The notes: generated by a model from the sequence alone, not told the origin. Counted from the first letter of the stretch, positions 22,501 to 30,016 are shown. The stretch: 64,000 nt of DNA from DT-110 sp964342305 (GCA_964342305.1 CAYFGK010000015.1:7638-71637), one strand, 5' to 3'. Program-made: numbers and translations.

Positions 22501-25500
22501 GTGATCCCTACGTCGAACCGGGAGCAACAGCTTCAGACGATGTGGATGGTGATATCAGCGGCGATATCGTGATTGATGCCTCCGCAGTGAATACCAATAT
22601 CCCGGGAACCTATGGTGTCACCTATAATGTGATGGATGGGGCAGGAAATGCGGCCATTGAAGTAATTCGTACCGTAAATGTGGTAGATGTAAATGCACCA
22701 GTTATCACCCTTGTCGGGAACAACCCACAGATCATTGCGGTCGGTGATCCGTATGTGGAATTAGGAGCAGTTGCCTTTGACGATGAGGATGGGAATATTT
22801 CCGGTGACATTGTGATCGATGCTTCTGCCGTAAACACCAATATGGTTGGTATGTACGTAGTTACCTACAATGTATCAGATGCAGCCGGAAACACAGCGAA
22901 CGAAGTAACCCGCACGGTGCAGGTAACGGATCAGACGAAACCCGTAATTTCTCTGACAGGTAACAATCCTCAGATTATACCACTCACCAACGCTTATCTA
23001 GAATTGGGAGCAACGGCCACTGATAATGTCGACGGAGATATCTCCGGGCTCATTCAAATCGACGCTTCCAATGTAAATACCGGAGTTGCCGGCAGCTATA
23101 CGGTAACTTATAATGTATCCGATGCGGCCGGGAATGCCGCTGATGAAGTGACCCGGACCGTGGAAGTCGTTGATGGTATTATTCCGATCATTACCCTGTT
23201 GGGTGACAACCCGCTCGAATTAGCAGTCGGAGATACCTACATTGATCCGGGTGCAACGGCCAGCGATGTGGCTGATGGCAATATCACCGACGATATCGTA
23301 GTCGGTGGCGACGCAGTTGATACCGGTACTCCCGGTACTTACGTAGTTACCTATAATGTTCAGGACGAAGCCGGCAATGCTGCCAACGAGGTTACCCGCG
23401 ACGTGATCGTAACGGACCAAACGGCTCCGGTCATCACCCTCAATGGTCCGAGCCCACTTACCCTGCAAGTAGGAAGTACCTACGTGGAACCAGGGGCTAC
23501 GGCCGAGGATAATGTCGATGGAAACGTTACTGGAAATATTGTCATTGATAATGCCAGTGTTAATACGGCAGTTACCGGATCGTACACAGTAACCTACTCG
23601 GTGAGTGATGCGGCCGGCAATGAGGCTCAGGAAACACGTACCGTGGTCGTGGAAGATATGTCATCACCATCCATTACCCTTTTGGGTGACAACCCGCTTA
23701 CAGTTCCCGCCAGCATACCTTATAATGATCCGGGAGCAGTAGCTATTGACAACTACGATGGTAATATCACAGCTAACATAATTGTGGATGATACGGATGT
23801 TGATACGGATGTACCGGGTAGCTACGTAGTAACCTACAACGTGAGTGATGCGGCTGGGAACGCAGCATCTGAAGTGACCAGGACCGTGATCGTCGAAGAT
23901 CAGACAGCACCCGTGATCACCCTGAATGGTGCCAATCCATTAAACCTGGCGGTTGGCGATACTTATGCCGAACCAGGGGCTACAGCCCTGGATAATGTGG
24001 ATGGGGACCTGACGGGTGCAATTATTATCGATGCTACCGGGGTGAACACCTCCGTGGCGGGTAGCTATCAGGTTACGTACAATGTAAGCGATGGTGCCGG
24101 CAATGACGCAACCGAAGTGATCCGGACTGTGAACGTCTCCGACCAGGGAGTGCCAAGCATTACGCTGTTAGGTGATAACCCTCTTACGATCCAGGCAGGA
24201 ACCCCCTACGTAGAACCAGGGGCTACCGCAACGGATGATATTGATGGCGACATATCCGGTGATATCGTGATCGACGCCTCGGATGTCGATACCGACGAAC
24301 CGGGCGAATACGAAGTAACCTACAACGTAACCGATGGTTCCGGTAACCCGGCCATTGAAGTTATTCGTACCGTTTTCGTAGAGGATATGGCAGCTCCGGT
24401 CATCGGACTGTTGGGCACAAACCCGCAGTTGGTTGCCGTAGGCTCTCCTTACGTGGAAGCTGGTGCCGTGGCTACGGATGATGTGGACGGAAACATTTCC
24501 GGACAGATCGTCATTGACGCATCCGCGGTAAATACCAATGCCGTTGGCGATTACATTGTGACCTATAACGTAACCGATGCCTCCGGTAACCCGGCTGCTG
24601 AAGTAACCCGTACCGTACAGGTACGCGACCAGGAAGATCCGGTCATCACCCTGATCGGTGATAATCCGCAGATCATTGCCCTGGATGGTTCGTACACGGA
24701 ACTGGGTGCAACGGCCTCCGATAATGTCGATGGTGATATCAGTGATGATATCGTAATTGATGCCTCTGACGTTGACCCCAACACCCTCGGCACCTACACG
24801 GTAACCTATAATGTGACTGATGCAGGTGGTAATTCTGTGACTGAGGTAACCCGTACGGTGGAAGTAACCGACCAGACGCTGCCAATCATAACCCTGATCG
24901 GTGACGATCCGATTGAACTGGATCAGTTTGCGCCTTACAACGAACCGGGCGCAACCGCCACGGATAATGTCGACGGTGACATCAGCGGAGATATTGTGAT
25001 CGATAATGCATCCGTCGATGTGACCACACCTGGCTCGTACACAGTAACCTATAACGTAACTGATGCAGCTGGTAACGCTGCGGTGGAAGTAACCCGTACG
25101 GTTAATGTAAACGACGTGACCCCACCGACCATCGCACTGCTCGGCAGTAATCCACTAAACCTCGCCGTTGGTGATACCTACGTGGAGGCTGGTGCCATCG
25201 CTACCGACGATGTAGATGGTAACCTGAACAGCGCCATCATGATCGATGACTCCGATGTCAACATGAATGCACCGGGTACCTACGAGGTTGTCTACACCGT
25301 AGAAGATGCCGCGGGTAATATGGCGATGGCCAAGCGAACCGTGAATGTGACCGATCAGACTGGTCCGGTGATTACCCTCATTGGTCCCGATCCGATTCAG
25401 GTGCCTGCCAATAACCCATACGTGGATCCGGGAGCAACGGCTACTGACTTTGTGGATGGCGATGTGACCGGAAATATAGTGATCGATGATTCCGACGTCG

Positions 25501-26072
25501 ATGTGACGACCCTGGGCACCTACACGGTCACCTTCAATGTGACCGATGCCGCCGGTAATGCAGCTGCTGAGGTGACCCGCACCGTTGAGGTGATCGCTCC
25601 GGCGACTTTGTTGGGTGAGATCACCCTGGAAGCAAACTCGGATCAGTCGGCTTCTGATCTGGTATTGAAACTATACGAACCGGGTACCAACACCCAGGTC
25701 GGCGGTGATTACACTCCGGAAAGTGATATCAGTGGTCTGTTCTCCCTCGGAGATCTGCCATTTGGTACCTACGATATTTATATCAAGAAGAGCAACTTCC
25801 TGCAGGTAGTTGTCACCAATGTTACATTGAATAGCGGCACCAACCCGTTGGTCTCTTTCCCGACTATGCTGGCTGGTGATGCCGACGGCGATAACGAAGT
25901 GACTGCTTTCGATTACGACATCTACATCACCGCTTATGGTAGCGAAACCGGAGATGCCACCTTCGACGCCAGTACCGATTACAACAGGGATGGACTCATT
26001 TTCCTCCAGGACTTCAACCTTTTAACGAATAACATGAACCTCAAAGGTGCAGACCCTGAAGACAATGAGTAA
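13569..26072 (+). CDS. 4,167-residue secreted protein: three cohesin-like domains, malectin, CBM6-like, 30 DUF5011-type Ig repeats, C-terminal dockerin-like domain
   Basis: A signal peptide (residues 1-33, ending LNAQ) is followed by cohesin-like 1 (34-160), He_PIG (161-250), an Ig-like domain (256-345), malectin-like (348-525), a second He_PIG (529-616), a cadherin-like region (623-733), CBM6-like (733-869), two DUF5011-type repeats (876-1034), cohesin-like 2 (1038-1183), one DUF5011 repeat, cohesin-like 3 (1271-1410), a BACON-like region (1411-1511), the unrecognised ~300-residue module (1516-1825), 27 tandem DUF5011 repeats (about 1829-4012), a prealbumin-like linker, and a dockerin-like pair (from about 4103) starting GDADGDNE. 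There is no T9SS sorting domain at the C-terminus, unlike both upstream neighbours and the gene downstream. I infer a long rod with binding modules at its base and a docking tip. GAGGAA directly abuts the ATG, which is close for a Shine-Dalgarno sequence. Confidence 0.85.
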   Translation: MSNVQSYFRVTKNVFSTLLVTLFLFGLQSLNAQVDIQLCPSGSLTDGGTVTYTVEAQAGATEFNAVSLQINFDPTRLEGTSNIPNGNFTTIQSFTGFDNNAGFYTLEMAILGGTTSGNTTLVTLEFAVTDNGPTEVSLDASTEIQNAGTVPSTLVDDLVLNAISNQSVEEGQTLNVSPSTDDNCGLGLTYSIDIQDGSNNSVSSGDYSFNSSTGALSWTPNVGDADTYSATLTVTNGFSEETETFDIEVTAQPNTSPTITITNPADQSSFDEGTNINFTATASDAEDGSLTANIIWYSSIDDEIGTGGDINVSDLTDGSHTITAEVTDANQATTTDQIEITVNATGPQPFQLCVACGSVGLTAFNRNFVGDPNNAPATGLGFTRTNGKAYKGYSDPIVGTSPGSGEELLFQKEIYGGASGSGGANPSFEYEVPVPNGSYQVDLYFAEVFQDEADLRVFDVALEGALILPDYDMMNQARDGLNSNQTAITRTYQVDVTDGSLTINVGPASADNGKLAGFCVTEIADANLPPTSSIADITIDAEAAASEALNINDPENDNLAVTLSGLPTDGDLAYNASTNQLEGTPTAADAGTYSIDVIVEDGTNSGILDQFELVINPPAGNDPPTIAAVADLFIAEGATANTTVTITDDNNVFGGSIIVYDKSVGNPNSNTIPGGVVAPGDYSFTDGNNDGVYDFSWTTAPGDGRSYRVDVTADDGVNAPVTTTFNIQVGIPLVGTIPAKYFGNPDPWYDSSQPGTGYSVAIESNNNENIGYIDDGDLVDYFVDVPAAGTYDVVIQAAKGTNGTTTVSLEEEDGQGGFTQIGSVGVVNDGGWQSYNPYNTSVSFSQAGLQKLRLSFNGGANILELTFTSQGGGDVTPPVITITGDNPLNWPFGTPYVDPGATATDDTDGDISGDIVTGGDVVDPNNLGGTYSVTYNVSDVAGNAATEAVRTVNITDQDPPVITLTGDPVINLLIGDSYSEQGATATDNVDQNVTVDIDNSAVNTNMEGTYVVTYDAEDAAGNMATQVTRTVNVSTAPNTDVIISATPATQTVDQGQTFTISVDMQANDQSVSATEVILLYDPAILSITQVIPDNSVFSLIVDNGNPGNDTPGTLTFASGKEGPALVNGSIPLFEVTFQAVGSGTTGLDIDFETANSTAITRVLDLETDVLSAVNDATVTINPTIDDTPPAITLLGDNPLNLFLGDTYTDPGATALDDNDGDISGDIVVGGDVVNPNMIGSYFVTYDVDDAAGNSAEQKIREVIVSEEPNTDVIMSVTPDVVTVDQGQNFTVSIDLEANDQEVSVAELFLNYDPAILTIVSITPDLSVFGSELVNDDSQPGLFQYTSGKLGQPFPTGSVPLVDIEFQAIGSGTSALDIDFETVQTTQKSNVLLGANELLTSVNDGTVTVNTNPEITLEAVPMSFTADLGSTATQQGTLTGDASDQSTIPTAISLTDDAAWLTLPATAPQGTPVNFTVDPSGLAAGTYTATITGTANGYQAGTTTVTLQVLGIPEVQVSITPNSSLGASTFSNNSFQIDYLDDGNANIPLPNIQSISFNLSTGILPDMVFDPVGAGGDATSSCFTPNLGATATGLVAPGDPCTDPFSVPRNGGFDVMTINFADFNEGENFEFTTDVDPNNIQGVAGAGNAGAVSGLELAGTKVTITFDNGLVLSGSMFEDGSLGGSTTIGAQPANVPGMPVISTVNGTAPQTVNTTNQTVTVTGDPGSYVGLLQIDSRLFIASGDDPFDVSPAELPFYANEAMAKGLYTAQIGGNGSVDIPVTLQQTPGANNTPDGGLNYFMAVTSNSPYAVGQEASMSSVPLIIKLDLGTPVITLLGDNPLELEVGDTYVEAGATALDQEDGDISVDIVIDATAVNTAVPGSYEVTYNVMDGAGNAATEVIRTVNVSDVNPPVIVLDGDDPVTIPVGGTYTEPGFTATDDVDGDITGNVVVTGGPVTTDAPGTFLLSYNVSDAAGNAAITVTRTVNVTDQDAPVITLLGDDPLEITVGDTYTDPGATATDNVDGDLTGSIVVAGDAVDPNTVGTYVVTYNVSDQAGNAANEVTRTVEVVDVNIPVITLLGDNPLIVAVGSVFTDPGATAFDVEDGDLTNDIVIGGDVVSTAAPATYVITYDVVDDAGNPALQVTRTVQVTDQTAPVIVLDGDDPVTIPVGGTYTEPGFTATDNVDGDITGNVIVTGGPVTTDAPGTFLLSYNVSDAAGNAATTVTRTVNVTDQTAPVITLLGDDPVTIPVGGTYTEPGFTATDNVDGDITGNVIVTGGPVTTDAPGTFLLSYNVSDAAGNAATTVTRTVNVTDQTAPVITLLGDDPVTIPVGGTYTEPGFTATDNVDGDITGNVIVTGGPVTTDAPGTFLLSYNVSDAAGNAATTVTRTVNVTDQTAPVITLLGDDPLTVAASTPYVDPGATAEDDIDGDISDDIIIDDSDVNVDVPGSYSVTFNVSDAAGNPATEVTRTVIVEDQTAPVITLLGPNPLNLAAGSTYTEPNATAEDNIDGNLTSQIVIDATDVNTAIPGTYEVTYNVSDAAGNAATEVIREVVVTDDGKPVIALVGPATVDLNVGDTYTEQGATAFDNVDGNITAQIIIGGDVVNTSLPGTYVVTYNVSDAAGNAADEVTRTVDVSDVTPPTITLLGDNPVELAVGDTYTEPGFTAIDNVDGDVSGDVQIGGDAVNTNVPGSYVITYNVSDAAGNSATEKTRTVNVTDQTAPVITLNGPNPLTLAAGSTYIEPGATAQDNVDGNISGAIAINNSDLNTNVPGSYEIIYSVSDAAGNTAQEIRPVIVEDQGAPVITLIGMNPLTIPASSPYNDPGAIATDNVDGDISANIVVDDSDVDTDVPGTYQVTYNVMDAAGNPAVQKVRTVIVEDQTAPVITLNGANPLNLAVGDTYNEPGATASDNVDGNISGNIVIDASAVNTAVAGSYSVTYNVSDAAGNAATEVVRTVNVSDEGAPVITLLGDNPLTLEVGDPYVEPGATASDDVDGDISGDIVIDASAVNTNIPGTYGVTYNVMDGAGNAAIEVIRTVNVVDVNAPVITLVGNNPQIIAVGDPYVELGAVAFDDEDGNISGDIVIDASAVNTNMVGMYVVTYNVSDAAGNTANEVTRTVQVTDQTKPVISLTGNNPQIIPLTNAYLELGATATDNVDGDISGLIQIDASNVNTGVAGSYTVTYNVSDAAGNAADEVTRTVEVVDGIIPIITLLGDNPLELAVGDTYIDPGATASDVADGNITDDIVVGGDAVDTGTPGTYVVTYNVQDEAGNAANEVTRDVIVTDQTAPVITLNGPSPLTLQVGSTYVEPGATAEDNVDGNVTGNIVIDNASVNTAVTGSYTVTYSVSDAAGNEAQETRTVVVEDMSSPSITLLGDNPLTVPASIPYNDPGAVAIDNYDGNITANIIVDDTDVDTDVPGSYVVTYNVSDAAGNAASEVTRTVIVEDQTAPVITLNGANPLNLAVGDTYAEPGATALDNVDGDLTGAIIIDATGVNTSVAGSYQVTYNVSDGAGNDATEVIRTVNVSDQGVPSITLLGDNPLTIQAGTPYVEPGATATDDIDGDISGDIVIDASDVDTDEPGEYEVTYNVTDGSGNPAIEVIRTVFVEDMAAPVIGLLGTNPQLVAVGSPYVEAGAVATDDVDGNISGQIVIDASAVNTNAVGDYIVTYNVTDASGNPAAEVTRTVQVRDQEDPVITLIGDNPQIIALDGSYTELGATASDNVDGDISDDIVIDASDVDPNTLGTYTVTYNVTDAGGNSVTEVTRTVEVTDQTLPIITLIGDDPIELDQFAPYNEPGATATDNVDGDISGDIVIDNASVDVTTPGSYTVTYNVTDAAGNAAVEVTRTVNVNDVTPPTIALLGSNPLNLAVGDTYVEAGAIATDDVDGNLNSAIMIDDSDVNMNAPGTYEVVYTVEDAAGNMAMAKRTVNVTDQTGPVITLIGPDPIQVPANNPYVDPGATATDFVDGDVTGNIVIDDSDVDVTTLGTYTVTFNVTDAAGNAAAEVTRTVEVIAPATLLGEITLEANSDQSASDLVLKLYEPGTNTQVGGDYTPESDISGLFSLGDLPFGTYDIYIKKSNFLQVVVTNVTLNSGTNPLVSFPTMLAGDADGDNEVTAFDYDIYITAYGSETGDATFDASTDYNRDGLIFLQDFNLLTNNMNLKGADPEDNE
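20049..20777 (+). repeat. Three identical 243-bp tandem units inside the Ig-repeat array
   Basis: Units 20049-20291, 20292-20534 and 20535-20777 read identically base for base, while neighbouring repeats differ at many positions. Repeat 2 of the array (around 19322) shares long identical stretches with them. This indicates very recent tandem duplication or gene conversion. The true copy number could be larger if the assembly collapsed. Confidence 0.92.
21726..25121 (+). repeat. Duplicated super-unit of seven Ig repeats (two copies of 1,698 bp)
   Basis: Repeats 12-18 (21726-23423) and 19-25 (23424-25121) correspond one to one. Both sets open with an 80-residue repeat (NGPxPLTL). Next come a PASxPYNDPGA repeat, an NGANPLNLAVGDTY repeat, a GDNPLT repeat with PYVEPGATA, and two repeats carrying NPQ. 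Both sets are exactly 1,698 nt. Confidence 0.8.
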
Positions 26073-26130
26073 TCATTCATGCTTTTTGGACAGTATGTAC
26101 TTCCTACAAAAATTAGTAAAAACACGTACG

Positions 26131-27732
26131 ATGAACTATAGTATTCTAACCACGCCAATCCGGGCACTACAATCCACAAAACCGGGGCTGGCCGTTTGGC
26201 TGACGGCAGTCCTGGTTTGGACCGGAGCGGCACTCCAGGCCCAGGCGCCATCGGTCAGCTACAGCATTGAAGCGCCTGAGGTTGAGGTCATACCCAATCA
26301 GACATTTACAGTTGATGTGGTGGTGACCCCACAAAACAATCCGAGTATTAACAGTCAGTCGGTCTACCTTACGTACGACGGATCGGTCATTCAACTCCAG
26401 TCATTCGAGGAGGTGGCCCGGGATAATGACGAATTCAACATTACGCTGATTCCTCCCGGTGGCGTAAACCAGGCTCCTCAAGGGGACCCGGAAAACGACA
26501 GTGGTTTTGCCTACGCCGTTGGCTATTTGTCTAACGGGAATCCGGATAACATCAAAACGGATCCTTACGTGCTGGTACGGCTTACCTTCCTGGCAATAGG
26601 TGCCGACGAGACTACGACTTCTTTAAAGTTCTTTGATGATGAAGCCGCTCGAAAAAACCTCTCTCTCGCGACTGGCGGCAATCTCAACGACATCCTGAGC
26701 GGTACGCGGGACGGTAGCGTACTGGTGGACGACATGATCGAAGGCCCTGTTCCCCCCGGAGATGTAGCCTTGGATATTGGCTCAGATCTACTGGACATTT
26801 GTGGTACCGAAATTATGTTGGGTAACACCAACTTCGTTCCCCAGGATCTGGACAATATGGGTAACATGCGGTATTCTGGCAGCTGGACCCTGGTCGATGA
26901 TGACGGGGGCACCGGCATGTTGGACGATCCCAGCCTGACCAACCCTATTCTGACCGGAGTATTTGGTGGTACCTATACTCTGGAGTGGACCATTACCCAC
27001 TTACCGACCGGTACGCCGTACAGCTCTCAGATCACCGTCAGCTTTGCCCCCGATGCCGATTTGCCGGGCGGTTTAGGTGACGGCGTACAGGATTGTGTGG
27101 ACATTTGCCTTGGCTTTGATGATAATGTCAACTCGGATAATGCCGGTTTGCCCGATGGCTGCGATTGTAATCCGACCAACGACCAGACGGAGCTGATCCT
27201 GGTTTCCGTAGTCCCGCAAAGTAATATTGTGGAAGCTGACTTTGCGATCGAATCCGATGCGGTAATTGATCCGGCGATCAATCCCGATCCCGTGGTCTTT
27301 AAAGCGGCGGATAATATTAAACTGAATCCTGGCTTCCACGCAAAAGCAGGGGTAACCTTCAGCGCGATCATCGAAGACTGTCGGGAAGAGAATTTGGCTG
27401 CACAATCGGCTGATCTGTTGGCTGATGCGAATATTGATGTACCATCCTCCAGCGGGCTATACATCGACAAAATGTCTTTGAAACTGATCCCGACGGTGGC
27501 GACTAATTCCACCATGGTGCGCATTTCTATTCCTGAAAACCAGGATATACACGTCCAGCTCTACAACCAGAATGGACAACTCGTAAAAACACTGATCGAT
27601 AATCAGCGGATGGAAGCCGGTCGCTACGATTATCAAATGGATTTGGCTACTGTCGAGCCTGGCATGTACTATGTCAGGTTGATCGGTGCCGAGGTTAATA
27701 CTTCACAGCGTCTGATTGTAGTAAGACGCTAG
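26131..27732 (+). CDS. Cohesin-like T9SS surface protein with GCX-type stack domain
   Basis: The start at 26131 gives a normal signal peptide (cleavage near LQAQA); an upstream in-frame ATG at 26047 would overlap the preceding gene. The protein is 533 residues. A cohesin-like domain occupies roughly residues 40-205. A Cys-containing region follows (LLDICG, then a CVDIC/CDC cluster with NSDNAGLPDGC). The IKLNPGFHAKAGVTF block is typical of the domain found just before T9SS sorting signals in Bacteroidota. A type A sorting domain ends the protein (MSLKLIPT, PGMYYVRL, VRR). It has no dockerin-like pair. I infer a surface-anchored receptor that could hold dockerin-bearing neighbours. It is the last gene of the cluster, 58 nt after the giant protein. 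Confidence 0.85.
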   Translation: MNYSILTTPIRALQSTKPGLAVWLTAVLVWTGAALQAQAPSVSYSIEAPEVEVIPNQTFTVDVVVTPQNNPSINSQSVYLTYDGSVIQLQSFEEVARDNDEFNITLIPPGGVNQAPQGDPENDSGFAYAVGYLSNGNPDNIKTDPYVLVRLTFLAIGADETTTSLKFFDDEAARKNLSLATGGNLNDILSGTRDGSVLVDDMIEGPVPPGDVALDIGSDLLDICGTEIMLGNTNFVPQDLDNMGNMRYSGSWTLVDDDGGTGMLDDPSLTNPILTGVFGGTYTLEWTITHLPTGTPYSSQITVSFAPDADLPGGLGDGVQDCVDICLGFDDNVNSDNAGLPDGCDCNPTNDQTELILVSVVPQSNIVEADFAIESDAVIDPAINPDPVVFKAADNIKLNPGFHAKAGVTFSAIIEDCREENLAAQSADLLADANIDVPSSSGLYIDKMSLKLIPTVATNSTMVRISIPENQDIHVQLYNQNGQLVKTLIDNQRMEAGRYDYQMDLATVEPGMYYVRLIGAEVNTSQRLIVVRR

Positions 27733-27784
27733 TTCAACGTACACGCTGATTTTAGGAGGTACTTATTTAAAGTATCCGCATCCT

Positions 27785-27818
27785 GGCCCGGGCAACCTTT
27801 GGTTGCTCGGGCCTTTTT
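27785..27818 (+). terminator. Intrinsic terminator after the surface-protein cluster
   Basis: A 13-bp stem (27785-27797 with 27801-27813, one G-U pair, TTT loop) is followed by five Ts (27814-27818). It lies 52 nt after the stop of the last surface gene and ends that transcription unit. Confidence 0.9.
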
Positions 27819-27848
27819 CGTGCACACTATTGTACCTATCTTTACCCC

Positions 27849-29093
27849 ATGGAGCAGAACCTCGACATCCTGATCGTTGGTGGCGGAGCCGCCGGTTTCT
27901 TTGCCGCCATTCGGGCTGCGGAATGCAATCCGGATGCCCGCATCTGTATTCTGGAGCGTGGTAAAGAGACCCTGAACAAGGTGCGCATCTCCGGCGGCGG
28001 TCGTTGCAACGTCACCCATGCCTGCTGGACCCCGAGGGAGCTTTCCAAGCATTACCCCCGCGGAGAGCGGGAACTACTCGGCCCCTTCAACCGCTTTGCC
28101 TGCGGCGATACCGTCGCCTGGTTCGACGAACGCGGTGTCCCCACCAAGATCGAGGAGGATGGCCGCATGTTTCCCGTCACCGACAATTCACAAACCATTG
28201 TAGACTGCCTCCTGGTGCATGCCAAAAAACTCGGAATTGACGTCCGTACCCGCGAACGAATGGATGCTTTCGAGTACCCCGCTGAAGATGGGCAACCCTG
28301 GGTAGTCCGTTCATCGCGCCACACCTATCTGGCGAACCGTCTCATGCTGGCTACCGGATCGAGTACGTCTACCTGGAAATTACTGGCGGAATTAGGAATC
28401 GATATAATAGAACCGGTTCCGTCCCTCTTCACATTCAATATCGTGGACGATCGAATTGCGGATTTACCGGGACTCTCCGTTCCACTCGCTGAAGTAAAGG
28501 TGGAAAAAAGTAATCTGAAAAGCTCCGGTCCCTTGCTCATCACCCACTGGGGCCTGAGCGGTCCGGCCATTTTGAAATTATCAGCCTGGGGTGCCCGCGA
28601 ACTGGCTGATAAGAATTACAGTTGCTTTATACGGGTAAATTGGGTCGTGGAAAAGCAAGAACAGGTTCGCACTCATTTGGAGACCTGGATGCGTGAGGAC
28701 GGCAAAAAGCAGGTGCATAGCCATCCGCGATTTGGCCTGCCCAGCCGTTTATGGAAGAGTTTTGCCACCGCGGCTCACATTCCGGAGGAACGACGGTGGC
28801 AAGACCTCGGAAAGAAACACCTGTCTAAACTCACGGAAGAACTTACTGCCGGTCGCTATGCCGTCACCGGGAAATCCACCTTCAAGGAAGAGTTTGTAAC
28901 TGCGGGTGGTGTCGATCTTAAGGAAATGGACCTTAAACGATTTGCCTCCAAAAAGTACCCTACTCTTTTCATGGCCGGTGAGATCCTTAACATCGACGCT
29001 ATCACCGGAGGGTTTAATTTTCAGGCAGCATGGACAGGCGGCTACATCGCCGGAGAAGCCATGGCCAACGTCACCGAACCGGTAAGTCACTAA
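27849..29093 (+). CDS. HI0933/YhiN-family FAD-dependent oxidoreductase
   Basis: The 414-residue protein has an N-terminal dinucleotide-binding motif (IVGGGAAGFFAA, about residues 9-20), the family signature SGGGRCNVTH near 50, and a C-terminal FAD-contact block (FMAGEILNIDAITGGFNFQ). Length and layout match the BaiN/HI0933 flavoprotein family. Substrate is unknown; some relatives reduce bile acids, but that should not be assumed here. It is cytosolic with no signal peptide. It starts 31 nt after the terminator of the surface cluster, so it has its own promoter. The next gene follows after a very short gap. Confidence 0.88.
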   Translation: MEQNLDILIVGGGAAGFFAAIRAAECNPDARICILERGKETLNKVRISGGGRCNVTHACWTPRELSKHYPRGERELLGPFNRFACGDTVAWFDERGVPTKIEEDGRMFPVTDNSQTIVDCLLVHAKKLGIDVRTRERMDAFEYPAEDGQPWVVRSSRHTYLANRLMLATGSSTSTWKLLAELGIDIIEPVPSLFTFNIVDDRIADLPGLSVPLAEVKVEKSNLKSSGPLLITHWGLSGPAILKLSAWGARELADKNYSCFIRVNWVVEKQEQVRTHLETWMREDGKKQVHSHPRFGLPSRLWKSFATAAHIPEERRWQDLGKKHLSKLTEELTAGRYAVTGKSTFKEEFVTAGGVDLKEMDLKRFASKKYPTLFMAGEILNIDAITGGFNFQAAWTGGYIAGEAMANVTEPVSH

Positions 29094-29104
29094 ACACCAT
29101 ACCT

Positions 29105-30016
29105 TTGCACCACCGAAACATCCATCACCCGGATTATCCTATAGACAAACTGGTTTCTGCCAATCCGCTCCTAAAGCAATACCTGACCTCCCGTCCCGAT
29201 GGCTCCGGTCCCACCATCGACTTTGCCCGGCCAGCGGCAGTAAAAGCACTGAACCAGGCGATCCTGCTCCATCATTATAACTTGTCGTACTGGGATATTC
29301 CCGAAGGCTACCTATGCCCCGCTGTTCCCGGCCGAGTTGATTACATACATCACCTCGCCGATCTACTAGCGGATCAAAAGGATATTCCAAAAGGCCCACA
29401 GGTAAATCTGCTCGATATCGGGACCGGCGCCAACTTCATTTACCCCATCCTCGCCCACCGTATCTACGGGTGGTCAGTGGTTGGTACCGAAATTGATCCC
29501 AAAGCCATACAAGTGGCCCAAGCCCTCATCGAGGTAAATGATGTTCTGAACGGCAAGCACCTCCGTGTTCGACAGCAACCCGATCGCCGGCAAATCCTGG
29601 CGGGTGTCATTCGTCCCGATGAACAGTACCACGCAACCATCTGTAATCCGCCTTTTTTTGCCTCCGAACGGGAAGCCACCCAAGCGTACACCCGCAAGCA
29701 AAGTAAACTGGGCCTACCCGTGACTCGACGGGCCCTGGGCGGACAGGCACATGAACTGTGGACTCCCGGCGGAGAAACAGCTTTCTTGCTCCGCTACATT
29801 CAGGAAAGTCAGGCTTTCGCCAAAAATATAAGGTGGTTTACATCCCTGGTTTCCCAAAAGAATTCTCTGGCTTCCGCCAAAAAGGAACTGGAGCGTACTG
29901 GCGACGCGGAAGTACGGGTAATCCCCATGGCACAGGGGCAGAAGAAGTCGCGGGTGTTGGCCTGGCATTTTGGGACTCGAGAGACCAACAGTGAACGAAG
30001 AGACTGCAGAGACTAA
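29105..30016 (+). CDS. rlmF: 23S rRNA (adenine-1618-N6)-methyltransferase RlmF
   Basis: The protein opens LHHRNIHH, as RlmF does (LHPRNRHH in E. coli), then has YWDIPEGYLCPAVPGR, a SAM-binding DIGTGANFIYP and the adenine-N6 catalytic motif NPPFF. It methylates A1618 of 23S rRNA. The only in-frame ATG upstream (29030) lies inside the previous gene, so I place the start at TTG 29105, immediately before the conserved block. That TTG overlaps a TACCTTTG sequence resembling a Bacteroidota -7 element. The final codons (ERRDCRD) come from an inverted repeat of GAGACT-type units that covers the stop codon. Confidence 0.88.
   Translation: MHHRNIHHPDYPIDKLVSANPLLKQYLTSRPDGSGPTIDFARPAAVKALNQAILLHHYNLSYWDIPEGYLCPAVPGRVDYIHHLADLLADQKDIPKGPQVNLLDIGTGANFIYPILAHRIYGWSVVGTEIDPKAIQVAQALIEVNDVLNGKHLRVRQQPDRRQILAGVIRPDEQYHATICNPPFFASEREATQAYTRKQSKLGLPVTRRALGGQAHELWTPGGETAFLLRYIQESQAFAKNIRWFTSLVSQKNSLASAKKELERTGDAEVRVIPMAQGQKKSRVLAWHFGTRETNSERRDCRD

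Larger units (their letters stand above)
19053..25604 (+). repeat. Array of 27 tandem Ig-like (DUF5011-type) coding repeats
   Basis: Units are 81 residues (243 nt); three are 80 residues. A typical unit starts APVITLLGDNP, carries (D/E)PGATATDNVDGD in the middle and VTYNVSDAAGN later, and ends TRTVNVTDQT. Three further copies lie upstream at about 16195-16670 and 17130-17365. The conserved Asp clusters suggest calcium-stiffened Ig domains, as in other extracellular rods; that is family knowledge, not shown by the sequence. Confidence 0.9.
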
